In this document: one piece after another, positions 1-8,575 of the stretch
Layout of the letters: every line of letters begins with the position of its first letter
Position numbering within the stretch: the stretch's first letter is position 1
Assembly: GCA_947259995.1 (NCBI GenBank)
Contig: CAMYOK010000002.1
Location: 1,094,881-1,158,880, forward strand
Source of the DNA: an uncultured Pseudomonadales bacterium
GTDB lineage: Bacteria > Pseudomonadota > Gammaproteobacteria > Pseudomonadales > Pseudohongiellaceae
DNA length: 64,000 nucleotides
Direction of reading: 5' to 3'
Translations under genes and position numbers: made by a program
The notes under the pieces: generated by a model
Databases searched by the model: none
The model's input: only the letters and a program-made list of their open reading frames with translations
Told to the model about the DNA's origin: nothing

Positions 1-84
1 TTGCGTTTCGATTCCGACGGTTATCAGTATAGTGAAAAGGATTCTAAACCTGGCGCTCCCGTTTTTCTTCGCAGGGTAGACTAA
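1..84 (+). CDS. C-terminal end of an unidentified protein (partial)
   Basis: The first 84 bases are an open frame of 27 codons ending in TAA, with the start outside the window. The tail reads LRFDSDGYQYSEK, then about a dozen residues, and ends in FLRRVD. It is only 3 bases upstream of the DUF938 methyltransferase start, so the two are probably co-transcribed. The fragment is too short to assign to a family and no function is proposed. Confidence 0.5.
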   Translation: MRFDSDGYQYSEKDSKPGAPVFLRRVD

Positions 85-87
85 GCA

Positions 88-675
88 ATGACACTTCCTT
101 TCAGTCAGTCTTGTGAAAACAATAAACAGTTTATTCTTAATGTTATCGAGCGCCATTTTAATGCGCCTGGTAAGCTTATCGAGATTGCCGGAGGGACAGG
201 CCAGCACGCAGAATTCTTTGCTGCGGCCCTGCCTCATCTACAATGGCAGAGCACTGACATCCCCAGCAATGTCGATTTCCTTAATCAGCGTTTGCTTGCT
301 GCAAACTTGCCCTCGGCTTTGCAGTTTGATGTCACCCAAGAGCGATTCGAGCACCCACAAGTCGACTATGTTTTCTCTGCCAATAGTTTACACATTATGC
401 CCGCTACGGCTGTTGTCGAGTTTTTCCGGCATATGAAAACGCTTCTTAAAAAGGAGGGTATGCTTTGTGTCTATGGCCCGTTTAAATATGCAGGCAATTT
501 CACAAGCCCAAGTAACGCGAATTTCGACCTCTGGTTGAAAGGCAATAATCCACTAAGCGGTATAAGAGATTTCGAAACCGTCTGTGAGCTCGCCACTCAA
601 GCAGGGTTAGAGTTGCTTGAAGATAATGCGATGCCGGCGAACAATCAGTTACTCGTCTGGAAAAAAACGTGCTGA
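88..675 (+). CDS. DUF938 family SAM-dependent methyltransferase-like protein
   Basis: This 195-residue protein matches the DUF938 family: it opens with the characteristic LPFSQSCENNK segment and has a glycine-rich SAM-binding loop, IAGGTGQHAEF, at about residues 33-43. A second conserved region around SANSLHIMP (about residues 96-104) sits where class I methyltransferases carry motif IV. The family is treated as a class I methyltransferase, but no substrate is established. The start follows AGGGTAGACTAAGCA, a modest ribosome binding site. It is convergent with rlmA, and the 166 bases between them (676-841) show no clear terminator, promoter or RNA gene. Confidence 0.85.
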   Translation: MTLPFSQSCENNKQFILNVIERHFNAPGKLIEIAGGTGQHAEFFAAALPHLQWQSTDIPSNVDFLNQRLLAANLPSALQFDVTQERFEHPQVDYVFSANSLHIMPATAVVEFFRHMKTLLKKEGMLCVYGPFKYAGNFTSPSNANFDLWLKGNNPLSGIRDFETVCELATQAGLELLEDNAMPANNQLLVWKKTC

Positions 676-841
676 CCCCCTAGCAGAACCACGGTTATTC
701 GACACTTGCGAAGGGTTTGATCATACTGAGCAGAAGGTTTCAGCCGCCCTAATCGCAATGCTACGCCAGACTCAATAGTTTACGTGATGGGATGTTGCAC
801 AATGACTCCACTCACCAACTTAGAAAGTGTGTCTTAAACCC

Positions 842-1690
842 TTAACACACGCCTCTTTTTAGGACGCTGATAGTGATATCTACCGTCAATGCTAGTTGCG
901 ATAATTGCGCGGCTTTTGCACGGCCTTCGGCGCTCGCTCTATACAAGTGTGGTGTCATCACAAGTAAGTCTGCGATTTGTGCCTGTGACTCTAATTGAAT
1001 AGAAAACTTCACCGATTGCGAATCGTGATGCTCAAAGGATTCTATCGTTTGCGCTTCACTAATCGGTGTCGCTTTAATTTGCGGATAGATGATCTCACGT
1101 AGTTCACGTAGATGATCAACGCCCGACTCTACTAATACTAGCGCCCCGCCGGGCTTTAGAACACGAGCAAACTCTGGGTAGACCGGAAACCCAAACATGC
1201 ATAGAACGACATCGACACTTTGCGATGCCATTGGCAAGTTCGCATTGCTGCCCACCACCCAAGCACATTGCGTTGATTGTTTGGCGGCCGACTGCACAGC
1301 CCATTTGGAAATATCTAAGCCGATGCTCGAAATATCGCACTGTGTGCTTGCCGCATCGATCAGCTCACGCAGGTAGTAGCCTTCGCCACACCCCGCATCA
1401 AGGCATGACAAAGTGTGTGCAGATTTTGCTTGCTGTAAAACTGTCGTACTCAGCGCTTGTGCAATGGGCCGATAATGCCCCTCACTTAAGAAGCGTCGCC
1501 GCGCCGCTATCATCTCTTTGCTATCACCAGGGTCGCGTGAGCGTTTATTCTGCACAGGCAATAAATTCACATAGCCTTCTTTAGCGATGTCAAAACAGTG
1601 GCCTTTCTCACAGCGCCAAAGAGACTCCTGCCGAACGAGGGCTTCACCGTCCAGCGGACAAATCAATGCATCAAAGGGGGTGGCCTTCAT
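842..1690 (-). CDS. rlmA: 23S rRNA (guanine-N1)-methyltransferase RlmA
   Basis: RlmA(I) methylates N1 of G745 in 23S rRNA (E. coli numbering). The product carries the family hallmarks: an N-terminal zinc-finger-like segment starting CPLDG, the block AKEGYVNLLPVQNKRSRDPG, and the SAM-binding loop DAGCGEGYYL. In E. coli the zinc ligands are CxxC plus C and H; here the second cysteine is replaced by Asp (CPLD), with C and H kept in RCEKGH. The start is uncertain. The open frame reaches back to 1726, overlapping the M32 peptidase by 32 bases, but the ATG at 1690 (282 aa) begins close to the E. coli N-terminus and only 4 bases after the peptidase stop. It is the last gene of the leftward run. Confidence 0.9.
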   Translation of the reverse strand: MKATPFDALICPLDGEALVRQESLWRCEKGHCFDIAKEGYVNLLPVQNKRSRDPGDSKEMIAARRRFLSEGHYRPIAQALSTTVLQQAKSAHTLSCLDAGCGEGYYLRELIDAASTQCDISSIGLDISKWAVQSAAKQSTQCAWVVGSNANLPMASQSVDVVLCMFGFPVYPEFARVLKPGGALVLVESGVDHLRELREIIYPQIKATPISEAQTIESFEHHDSQSVKFSIQLESQAQIADLLVMTPHLYRASAEGRAKAAQLSQLALTVDITISVLKRGVC

Positions 1691-1694
1691 CGTG

Positions 1695-3200
1695 CTACAG
1701 GCCATAGATTGCGCCAAATTTTTCATGGACGTACTTAAGGAATGGTGCTGAGCTCAATGGCTTTCCTGTCGCCCGCATGCAAATTTCTGCCGCATCGTAT
1801 TTATTACCATGCTGATGAATATTCTCTCGTAACCATGCTAGCAGGAATGTGTTGTTCCCGGTTGCCAATTCTTCTTCTATCTTGGGGTCCTGTTGCTTTG
1901 CGCTTTCCATGAATTGTGCCGAGTATAAGTTACCAAGCGTATAGGTTGGAAAGTAGCCAAAGGCCGCTTGTGACCAATGCACATCCTGTAGCACCCCTAG
2001 CTTGTCAGTCGCAGGCGCAACGCCAAGCAGAGACTGCATTTTTTCATTCCAAGCGGCAGGCAAATCAGCAAGTTTTAACGCGCCATTGATTAGTGCCAGC
2101 TCTAACTCAAAACGCAAAATAATATGCAAATTGTAGGTAAGTTCATCTGCCTCTACTCTGATCAGAGAAGGCTGTACTTTATTAATGGCATTGTAGAAAT
2201 CGGCGACCGAGACTCCAGCGAGTTGCTTCGGAAAGAGGCTTTGTAGTTTTGTAAAATGGGCCTGCCAATACCCCAAGCTTCGCCCCACTTGATTTTCAAA
2301 CAGGCGAGACTGGCTTTCGTGAATTCCCAGCGATGCTCCCTGCCCTAACGGACTTCGATCTAAGTCCTCTGCAATCCCTTGTTCATACATTGCGTGCCCG
2401 GCTTCATGCATTGTGCCAAAAAGCGACGACATGGCGTACTCAGGAGCATAGCGAGTAGTGATACGCACATCATCGCGACCAAAACTTGTACTAAACGGAT
2501 GATGAACCTCGCCTAGATGCCCTCTTTTGAAGTCATAGCCAATAGACTCGGCCCCATAGCGACACATCGCTTCTTGTGCGGCGACTGGAAACTCTTGTTT
2601 TAGCATTGCGTCATTCACGCGTTCACTACGCTCAGCGATCGCCTGCAGTAACGGCACTGACTCGTTTTTTAACTCTGTGAAAATAAGACGTAGCTGGGCA
2701 CTCGTCATGCCTCTTTCATACTGGGAAAGCAGCGCATCGTAAGGCTCTGTTTCATAGCCTCTAATCTCAGCGGTTTCTTGCGCAATGGCCACAGCTGCCT
2801 CTAAGTGCTTCTGAAAACCTGCAAAATTATTGTCCGCTCGCATCTGCGCCCAAGCGGCACCCGCTGTCCCCGTGACGGCACTTTTACGGCTCACAAACTC
2901 AGCACTAAACAAACGCTGATCTTCGTATTCACGTTGTGTTACTCGTAGCATGCTCGCCTGCGTACTATCGTAGTGAGCTTGAGCCTGTTCCTCTTGTGCG
3001 GCTGCAAGCAAATCGCCCATCTGTGTACTTGTGAACATCCTATGGGCGATTTCACTTAGCGTGGTTAACTGCGCAACTCGTCGTCCTGCACTTTGGGCTG
3101 GCATATTGGTCTCTTGATCCCACTGCAGCACCGCCATCGCTTTTTCGACATCGTTTATTTTATGTAGCTGTTCTAGTAATGCTTCGTATTTTGCTTTCAT
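1695..3200 (-). CDS. M32 (Taq-type) metallocarboxypeptidase
   Basis: A 501-residue zinc carboxypeptidase of family M32, which removes C-terminal amino acids from peptides and lacks a signal peptide, so it is cytoplasmic. The zinc site HEAGH is at residues 265-269, with the third ligand region HESQSR at about 294-299. The M32-specific HPF motif (234-236) and DVRITTRY (244-251) are present, as is the C-terminal IRVEADELTYNLHI segment. The length is typical of the family. It lies 38 bases downstream of the VOC gene and directly upstream of rlmA in a same-strand run. It may recycle peptides or handle amino acids together with the nearby LysE exporters, but that is inference. Confidence 0.93.
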   Translation of the reverse strand: MKAKYEALLEQLHKINDVEKAMAVLQWDQETNMPAQSAGRRVAQLTTLSEIAHRMFTSTQMGDLLAAAQEEQAQAHYDSTQASMLRVTQREYEDQRLFSAEFVSRKSAVTGTAGAAWAQMRADNNFAGFQKHLEAAVAIAQETAEIRGYETEPYDALLSQYERGMTSAQLRLIFTELKNESVPLLQAIAERSERVNDAMLKQEFPVAAQEAMCRYGAESIGYDFKRGHLGEVHHPFSTSFGRDDVRITTRYAPEYAMSSLFGTMHEAGHAMYEQGIAEDLDRSPLGQGASLGIHESQSRLFENQVGRSLGYWQAHFTKLQSLFPKQLAGVSVADFYNAINKVQPSLIRVEADELTYNLHIILRFELELALINGALKLADLPAAWNEKMQSLLGVAPATDKLGVLQDVHWSQAAFGYFPTYTLGNLYSAQFMESAKQQDPKIEEELATGNNTFLLAWLRENIHQHGNKYDAAEICMRATGKPLSSAPFLKYVHEKFGAIYGL

Positions 3201-3238
3201 ATGGAGTCGCGTAGCCTTTAGAATGATTGAGCATCATC

Positions 3239-3610
3239 TTAACGATGTTGGTCGAATAGAATTGGATTACCATCTGGGTCAAACAACATAAAACTTGTCG
3301 GACCACTTGTGCTTTCGTCCGCCTCTGAGGCCAATGTAATGCCTTTGTTCTTTAGCTGTTTTTGTAAATCTCTTATATCTGTAAACTCTTCAAGCTCTTC
3401 GCCTGCGTCATTCCAACCGGGATTGAACGTCAGCATGTTTTGATCAAACACCCCTTGAAACAAACCAATCACCGTACTGCCATTTTTAAGGATCAGCCAG
3501 TTGTCGTCTATGTTGCCACCTATGCTGACAAAACCAAGGGCTTCATAGAACATAGCAGATGCGTGAATATCTTTAACTGTCAAACTGATGGAGAAGGCGC
3601 CTAGTGTCAT
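3239..3610 (-). CDS. VOC (glyoxalase/bleomycin resistance) superfamily protein
   Basis: A 123-residue single-module VOC-fold protein. It begins with a beta strand and the pattern FSISLTVKDIHASAMFYEALGF, typical of the first beta-alpha-beta-beta-beta unit, and ends with FMLFDPDGNPILFDQ, typical of the last strand pair. VOC proteins include lyases, dioxygenases and antibiotic-binding proteins, and the exact activity cannot be read from sequence. It is 74 bases downstream of the LysE exporter on the same strand. Confidence 0.8.
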   Translation of the reverse strand: MTLGAFSISLTVKDIHASAMFYEALGFVSIGGNIDDNWLILKNGSTVIGLFQGVFDQNMLTFNPGWNDAGEELEEFTDIRDLQKQLKNKGITLASEADESTSGPTSFMLFDPDGNPILFDQHR

Positions 3611-3684
3611 ACGTGGATCCTCTTCTGTTCAATTGAGTGGGATTTGCACTTTCAACTACTTATGTATCACCTTGGAAAAGATCT

Positions 3685-4317
3685 CTATTTGCGAATATCC
3701 GCGAAAGCTGTGTATACCCCGAGTAGCACCAGCATGCCACCAGAACCGTATGAAAGTCGCTGCGAGAAATTAGAACTGCCTTCTAGTAACGCGCTAAGCT
3801 TGCCGGCAAAAAATACTACTGTTAAATCTGCAACTGCATTAAAAAAGACACACACTACCCCTAGGGCGACAAACTGAGGGGTTGCGGCTGTCGTTGGGTC
3901 TACAAATTGCGGAATAAAGGCTAAAAAGAATAAGGCGGTTTTAACATTGAGGATCTCGGTAAGGGCGCCCTCGTAGAAAACCTGCCCTTTTCTTTGGACT
4001 CTTGCTGGAGAGTCGATCGCCTCGCGTGCACCAAAAATTGTTCGCACGCCTAAAAATACCAGATACAACGCACCGATAAACTTCACGGCGGAGAAAACTT
4101 CGATAGAGTTAGCAAGCACTGCTGACAAACCCAAGGCCGCAATCAGGACATGGACCATCCCTCCTACTGCTGTGCCAATAGTCGACTCTATTCCTGCCTC
4201 CCTACCACCATTAATGGTACGCGCCAACACATACATAAGACTCGGGCCAGGCAGAAAAGCAAGGACGACAGCCGCGAATAGAAATGGAATAAGATATTCG
4301 AAAGCTTCAAATTGCAT
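3685..4317 (-). CDS. LysE/RhtB family amino-acid exporter (first of two)
   Basis: A 210-residue inner-membrane protein with about six hydrophobic segments and the LysE/RhtB signature FLPGPSLMYVLAR near residues 22-34. Family members export amino acids or their analogues driven by the proton gradient; the substrate is unknown here. It follows the second LysE-family gene by 21 bases. The two proteins differ enough that a recent duplication is unlikely. Confidence 0.87.
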   Translation of the reverse strand: MQFEAFEYLIPFLFAAVVLAFLPGPSLMYVLARTINGGREAGIESTIGTAVGGMVHVLIAALGLSAVLANSIEVFSAVKFIGALYLVFLGVRTIFGAREAIDSPARVQRKGQVFYEGALTEILNVKTALFFLAFIPQFVDPTTAATPQFVALGVVCVFFNAVADLTVVFFAGKLSALLEGSSNFSQRLSYGSGGMLVLLGVYTAFADIRK

Positions 4318-4338
4318 GACTTGTCCTTTTTAGACTCG

Positions 4339-4968
4339 TTAGATATTGCTGCTAAGCAACGTAATGGCCAATATCGTTAATACTAGACCCGCACCTCTAT
4401 TGATATAAAGCTGTGCATTGGGTTTGCTATTCAACAATGTACGAAGCACCCCCGAGAGCAACGCAAAGCTACTGAACACTGCTAATGTGACTAGAATGAA
4501 GACTCCACCCAGCAACACCAACTGCGGTGCGATGGCCCCATATTCAGCAGAAGCGAACTGGGGCAGAAACGCCAAGAAGAATATGCTGACTTTGGGATTG
4601 CTGACATTCATGATAATCCCACGACGCAGCATAGCAGCATTGCTCACTACGCCGGCAGTTACAGTATTTTCAGCCACTGAACTTGCCCTGAAAGCTTGCC
4701 AGGCCAAGTAGAGCAAATAACCTGCTCCAAATAATTTGATTGCCAATAGCGCGGCAGGAGAGCTTTGAATGACTACCGCTAAACCCATTGCAACGACAAA
4801 GGTATGAAAAATTAGGCCAATGCATAAGCCTAGTGTCACGAATATACCAGACTTCTTTCCATAGATTGCTGACTGCGATAACACAAAGAGATTATCTGGG
4901 CCCGGCATTACACAAAGCACTGCAGAGGCCAAGACAAACGCACTGAGCACATCAAGGGGTAAAAACAC
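4339..4968 (-). CDS. LysE/RhtB family amino-acid exporter (second of two)
   Basis: A 209-residue polytopic membrane protein with the family signature VMPGPDNLFVLSQS near residues 20-33 and the usual six hydrophobic segments. The start codon is GTG, 3 bases after the stop of the SDR gene, which suggests translational coupling. The role is proton-driven export of an amino acid or related compound; the substrate is not determinable from sequence. Confidence 0.87.
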   Translation of the reverse strand: MFLPLDVLSAFVLASAVLCVMPGPDNLFVLSQSAIYGKKSGIFVTLGLCIGLIFHTFVVAMGLAVVIQSSPAALLAIKLFGAGYLLYLAWQAFRASSVAENTVTAGVVSNAAMLRRGIIMNVSNPKVSIFFLAFLPQFASAEYGAIAPQLVLLGGVFILVTLAVFSSFALLSGVLRTLLNSKPNAQLYINRGAGLVLTILAITLLSSNI

Positions 4969-4971
4969 CGC

Positions 4972-5733
4972 TTAATCCATCTCTCTGTTAATGCTTAGTG
5001 CACTCCATGCCTGACACGTGGGCATCACCTCAAGCGTATTCACGTTAACGTGTGCCGGCATCGCATTCACCCAATAGATTATCTCCGCTATATCACCAGC
5101 CGTTAGTGGTTTTGTCCCTGCATAGACTTTGTCAGCTTTCTCATCATCGCCTTTGAAACGGACATTCGAGAAGTTTGTCTCGGCCATTCCTGGCTCAATA
5201 TTGGTCACACGAATATGTTTTCCTAGTAAGTCTGCACGTAAAGCGCGTGAGAAATTTTGCACGAACGCCTTCGTTGCACCGTAGGTATTGCCGCCGGGAT
5301 ACGGCCAGTTGCCAGCGGTAGAACCAATATTGATTATGTGACCTGAGTCTGACGCAACCATAGATGGCAGCACTGCTCTGGTCACTCGTAGTACCCCTTT
5401 AATATTGGTATCAATCATGGTGTCCCAGTCTGAAAAGTCCACCTCATGGGCGGGGGCCATACCGAGAGCAAGCCCAGCGCTATTCACGAGTACATCTATC
5501 GCTTTGAACGACTCTGGTAAGCTGGCAAAAAATTGTTCGACTGAATCGGCTTGTGTCACGTCCAGTATTGCTGCATAAACTTCAGTAATCTTGCCAAGCT
5601 CTTTAGCAAGAGTCTGAAGTTTATCAAGGCGGCGTGCAGCAAGGATGACTCTAAAACCTTCTTGTGCAAATTTGCGTGCCGCGGCTTCACCAAATCCTGA
5701 AGAGGCACCCGTTATCATTACTACTTTTGCCAT
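4972..5733 (-). CDS. Short-chain dehydrogenase, YdfG-like
   Basis: A 253-residue classical SDR. It has the nucleotide-binding motif TGASSGFG (about 8-15), the NSAG motif (about 87-90) and the catalytic Ser plus YGATK (Tyr-xxx-Lys). Arg residues after the second strand (AARRLDK) suggest NADP(H). The overall pattern resembles YdfG, an NADP-dependent 3-hydroxy acid/serine dehydrogenase, including the GNWPYPGGNTYGATKAFV region. The adjacent amino-acid exporters make a hydroxy-amino-acid substrate attractive, but this is inference. Confidence 0.85.
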   Translation of the reverse strand: MAKVVMITGASSGFGEAAARKFAQEGFRVILAARRLDKLQTLAKELGKITEVYAAILDVTQADSVEQFFASLPESFKAIDVLVNSAGLALGMAPAHEVDFSDWDTMIDTNIKGVLRVTRAVLPSMVASDSGHIINIGSTAGNWPYPGGNTYGATKAFVQNFSRALRADLLGKHIRVTNIEPGMAETNFSNVRFKGDDEKADKVYAGTKPLTAGDIAEIIYWVNAMPAHVNVNTLEVMPTCQAWSALSINREMD

Positions 5734-5766
5734 TGTGAGACTCCCGCTTTTATTTCTACTTAGTGC

Positions 5767-6414
5767 TTAAAGTTGCGCAAGAACGTCAAATACTGTGCGC
5801 CCTTGTTTTGTATGGTCGACATGAAACACGTTTATCCCCAGAGCTTTCGCTGGCTCTATATCTGCTTCGAGATTATCACCAATCATAAGTGCATTTTCTG
5901 GAGCAACCCCTAGAAGCTTTAAGGTATGCAAGAAAATTTCAGGATTGGGTTTACGTGCGCCACAATCATCAGGTGTCACCACCGTCGGGAAATGTTTGTT
6001 CAACCCCAACGCTGCCATTTTTTTATGGGCTTGTGGTCTATGTCCATTGGTGATGATCGCACGGGGTAAATGTGCACTCTCTCTTATAAATTGTTCAGTA
6101 TAAGTATAACTGCGCCAATGTTGCTCATAACAATGCAGATAATCAGCAAACAAACTGTCTATCGCTTTGTCACTCAAATCCAATGCGAAAGTATTTTTTA
6201 TTCTTAATCGGCGCTGCTCTTCAAAACTGACCTCCCCCAGATCCAGTTGCCGCCACAACGCCCTGCCGATACTGTCCCAACGTTCGGATAATTCTGCATC
6301 GTTCATTCCTTGCGCTAAACAGTGTTTCGCTCTTAAGGAAAGGATGCCACTAGCCATTGCGCCTTTGTCATCAATAAGGGTGTCGTCCAAGTCTAATAAT
6401 AACGCGGTGATCAT
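5767..6414 (-). CDS. HAD superfamily hydrolase (subfamily IA)
   Basis: A 215-residue HAD phosphatase. Motif I is LLDLDDTLID (nucleophile Asp8, acid Asp10), motif II is ITNG, motif III includes the Lys of GARKPNPEIF, and motif IV is IGDNLEADI. An alpha-helical cap lies between motifs I and II, as in subfamily IA (YjjG or phosphoglycolate phosphatase-like enzymes). The substrate is unknown. It sits 18 bases after the acyltransferase gene and 33 bases before the SDR gene on the same strand. Confidence 0.87.
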   Translation of the reverse strand: MITALLLDLDDTLIDDKGAMASGILSLRAKHCLAQGMNDAELSERWDSIGRALWRQLDLGEVSFEEQRRLRIKNTFALDLSDKAIDSLFADYLHCYEQHWRSYTYTEQFIRESAHLPRAIITNGHRPQAHKKMAALGLNKHFPTVVTPDDCGARKPNPEIFLHTLKLLGVAPENALMIGDNLEADIEPAKALGINVFHVDHTKQGRTVFDVLAQL

Positions 6415-6432
6415 AAGCGCTCTCTGTTCAAT

Positions 6433-7593
6433 CTATTTTTTATCTACAGCATTGACCTTGAATGGTAGATATTCAGCGGCATTGTCTTTGTATTGCTCTA
6501 TATAGGTTTTCTCTTTCTCTAGGAAATCAGTAATTGCCGCGTCGAACTGTTCATCAACTATCCAGTGATTAGAATAAGTACTTATCGGTTCAAAACCTCT
6601 TTGGATTTTATGCTCACCCTGGGCACCTGAATCGAAAGACTGTAATTTGTGCTCGATGCAGTATTCGATGCCTTGATAATAACAAGTTTCGAAATGTAAG
6701 AATTGGTATTCCTCTAGGCATCCCCAGTAACGACCGTAGAGCGCAGTTTGATCACACAGGCTGAGTGCCGCCGCAATTGCAAGACCATTCTTTTTAGCCA
6801 ACACCAGCACAAGGTGCTCCGGCATAGTACGCCCTAAGCGTTCAAAAAAGTCTTTTGTCAAATAGGCTTGCTGGCCACGAACGTGATACGTGTTCTCATA
6901 AAATTGATAAAAGGTATTCCACATTTGTGCACTAATGCTTTGGCCACCATGTCGTTCAAAGACTATGCCCGCCTCGTGTACTGCTTTGCGCTCTTTGCGT
7001 AGGTTCTTTCTTTTACGCGAGTTAAAAGTCTCTAAATAATGCTCGAATGATTCATATTCTCTGTTGAACCAATGAAACTGTGTCCCGATGCGTTGGTGCA
7101 CACGGTGCTTTGCTAAACATGCGCTTTGAGTAGCGCTCGGGAACAATACATGCCAACTGCTAGCACCTAAACGCCGAGCTTCTTGAACCACTTGCGTGGC
7201 GATAACCGCACACATCTGCTCAGCATCTTCACTACTGGCGACGAGCAGACGCTCTGCCTGACTTGGCGTATAGGGAATCGCCGTTAGAAGTTTTGGATAA
7301 TACTGGTAACCGTGTTGTCGATAGGCGTCTGCCCAGGACCAGTCGAACACATATTCACCATAGGAGTGCCCCTTTATGTACAGCGGCATCACGGCTACCG
7401 TTTTACCCTCTCTCGTGACTTCGAGATGATGTGGCTGCCACCCCGTTTCGGCGCATACGCTAGCGCTGGCCTCCAATGCCAATAGGAATTCGTGTTTTAG
7501 GAACGGGCTTCCCTGACCCGCCAGAACGTTCCATGTACGCGTTGGAATCTGCTCAATACTGGAGTGGAAACGAAATACTAGTTTTGCCGTCAA
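6433..7593 (-). CDS. COG3146 predicted N-acyltransferase (GNAT/FemAB-like)
   Basis: A 386-residue member of the family once labelled 'peptidogalycan biosynthesis' (DUF482/COG3146), which has a GNAT-type fold. Family-typical blocks are PFLKHEFLLALEASASV near the N-terminus, KGHSYGEYVFDWSWADAY, then FNSRKRKNLRKERKAV, and the C-terminal FDSGAQGEHKIQRGF. No reaction is established for the family. The open frame has no ATG near its beginning; TTG at 7593 is the likely start, since the conserved N-terminal strand follows at once. It is divergent from hexR and heads the leftward run. Confidence 0.85.
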   Translation of the reverse strand: MTAKLVFRFHSSIEQIPTRTWNVLAGQGSPFLKHEFLLALEASASVCAETGWQPHHLEVTREGKTVAVMPLYIKGHSYGEYVFDWSWADAYRQHGYQYYPKLLTAIPYTPSQAERLLVASSEDAEQMCAVIATQVVQEARRLGASSWHVLFPSATQSACLAKHRVHQRIGTQFHWFNREYESFEHYLETFNSRKRKNLRKERKAVHEAGIVFERHGGQSISAQMWNTFYQFYENTYHVRGQQAYLTKDFFERLGRTMPEHLVLVLAKKNGLAIAAALSLCDQTALYGRYWGCLEEYQFLHFETCYYQGIEYCIEHKLQSFDSGAQGEHKIQRGFEPISTYSNHWIVDEQFDAAITDFLEKEKTYIEQYKDNAAEYLPFKVNAVDKK

Positions 7594-7651
7594 TGCTGTT
7601 CTCTTATCTCTATCTGTATTAGCTTCATGGTAGTTAACACCCTGTATTTCC

Positions 7652-7660
7652 TGCTATATT
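7652..7660 (+). promoter_or_regulatory. Extended -10 promoter candidate for hexR
   Basis: TGCTATATT is an extended -10 element (TGn + TATATT) about 30 bases upstream of the hexR GTG. A weak TTAACA lies at 7634-7639, with a short 15-base spacing. The strength of the call comes from the extended -10 alone. Confidence 0.45.
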
Positions 7661-7689
7661 GCGGGCTTAACCGTGCCTAAGGAATCCGC

Positions 7690-8544
7690 GTGGAATCGCT
7701 TAACCCGATCAATAAGATCAAGGAACACCGTGAAGCCCTGCGAAAGTCAGAACGCAAGGTCGCTGACTTCATTCTGGACAACAGTGCCGCGTTGATCAAT
7801 ATGCGCATCGTCGATGTCGCGTCCAAAGCGCAAGTCAGTGAACCTACTGTCTTGCGCTTCTGTCGCGCGATTGGTTATGACGGGTTTCAGTCCTTTAAAC
7901 TGCAGCTTGCACAGCATCTTGGCGCCAATGGCAGTTATTCCCAATTCTCTGTAGATGACAACGATACAGCGTCCGATCTCTGCAACAAGGTCTTCGATTC
8001 GACTATTGGCTCGTTGCTCACAGTCCGCGACCAGTTAGATTCGACTGTCTTAGAAACTGCGATTCACAAATTGAGCCACGCTGGGCGAGTAGAGTTCTAC
8101 GGCTTTGGGGCCTCGGGTTCGGTTGCCGCAGATGCCCAGCATAAATTCTTCCGTCTACAGGTATCCACTGCCGCGTATACCGACCCGCATATTCAGCTGA
8201 TGTCGGCCATCTCATTGTCAGAGAAAGACGTGGTGGTAGCGATTTCCCAGTCAGGACGCACTAAGGCTCTGATTCAAAGCGTTAATTTGGCACTCGAGGC
8301 CGGTGCGACCGTCATTGGCCTCGCGCCGGCTGGCACGCCTCTGAGCGAGCTATGTAGCATTGCGATTCATGTCAATGTAGAAGAGGATCAGCATGAGTTC
8401 ACCCCCGTCTCATCGCGAATTGCCCACCTTTTAGTGATCGATGTGCTGGCAATGGGTGTGGCACGATTCCGCAAAACCATGCTGAAAGACCATTTGAAGC
8501 GGATGAACAAGAACTTGCGCACGCTTCGAACCTATAAGAGTTAA
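7690..8544 (+). CDS. hexR: MurR/RpiR-family transcriptional regulator HexR
   Basis: A 284-residue regulator with an N-terminal RpiR-type helix-turn-helix (about residues 10-80, including VSEPTVLRFCRAIGYDGFQ) and a C-terminal SIS sugar-phosphate-binding domain (about 120-260, including YGFGASGSVAADAQHKFFRL). HexR in gammaproteobacteria senses 2-keto-3-deoxy-6-phosphogluconate and controls glucose and Entner-Doudoroff genes. The start is GTG with AAGGA 6 bases upstream. The usual zwf-pgl-edd neighbours are absent, so it would act in trans on unlinked targets. Confidence 0.9.
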   Translation: MESLNPINKIKEHREALRKSERKVADFILDNSAALINMRIVDVASKAQVSEPTVLRFCRAIGYDGFQSFKLQLAQHLGANGSYSQFSVDDNDTASDLCNKVFDSTIGSLLTVRDQLDSTVLETAIHKLSHAGRVEFYGFGASGSVAADAQHKFFRLQVSTAAYTDPHIQLMSAISLSEKDVVVAISQSGRTKALIQSVNLALEAGATVIGLAPAGTPLSELCSIAIHVNVEEDQHEFTPVSSRIAHLLVIDVLAMGVARFRKTMLKDHLKRMNKNLRTLRTYKS

Positions 8545-8575
8545 GCCTAGGCTCAACCGACTCTTACATATTTTT
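8535..8575 (+). terminator. Possible hexR terminator
   Basis: TAAGAGT (8535-8541) pairs with ACTCTTA (8560-8566) around an inner palindrome AGCCTAGGCT, followed by TTTTT at 8571-8575. It spans the convergent hexR and DUF21/CBS gene ends. The stem is AT-rich and the T run is 4 bases away, so support is moderate. Confidence 0.4.

Noticed and set aside
3685..4968. The two LysE genes as a recent tandem duplication.
   Set aside because: Apart from the family motif PGP and general hydrophobicity the two proteins differ along most of their length.
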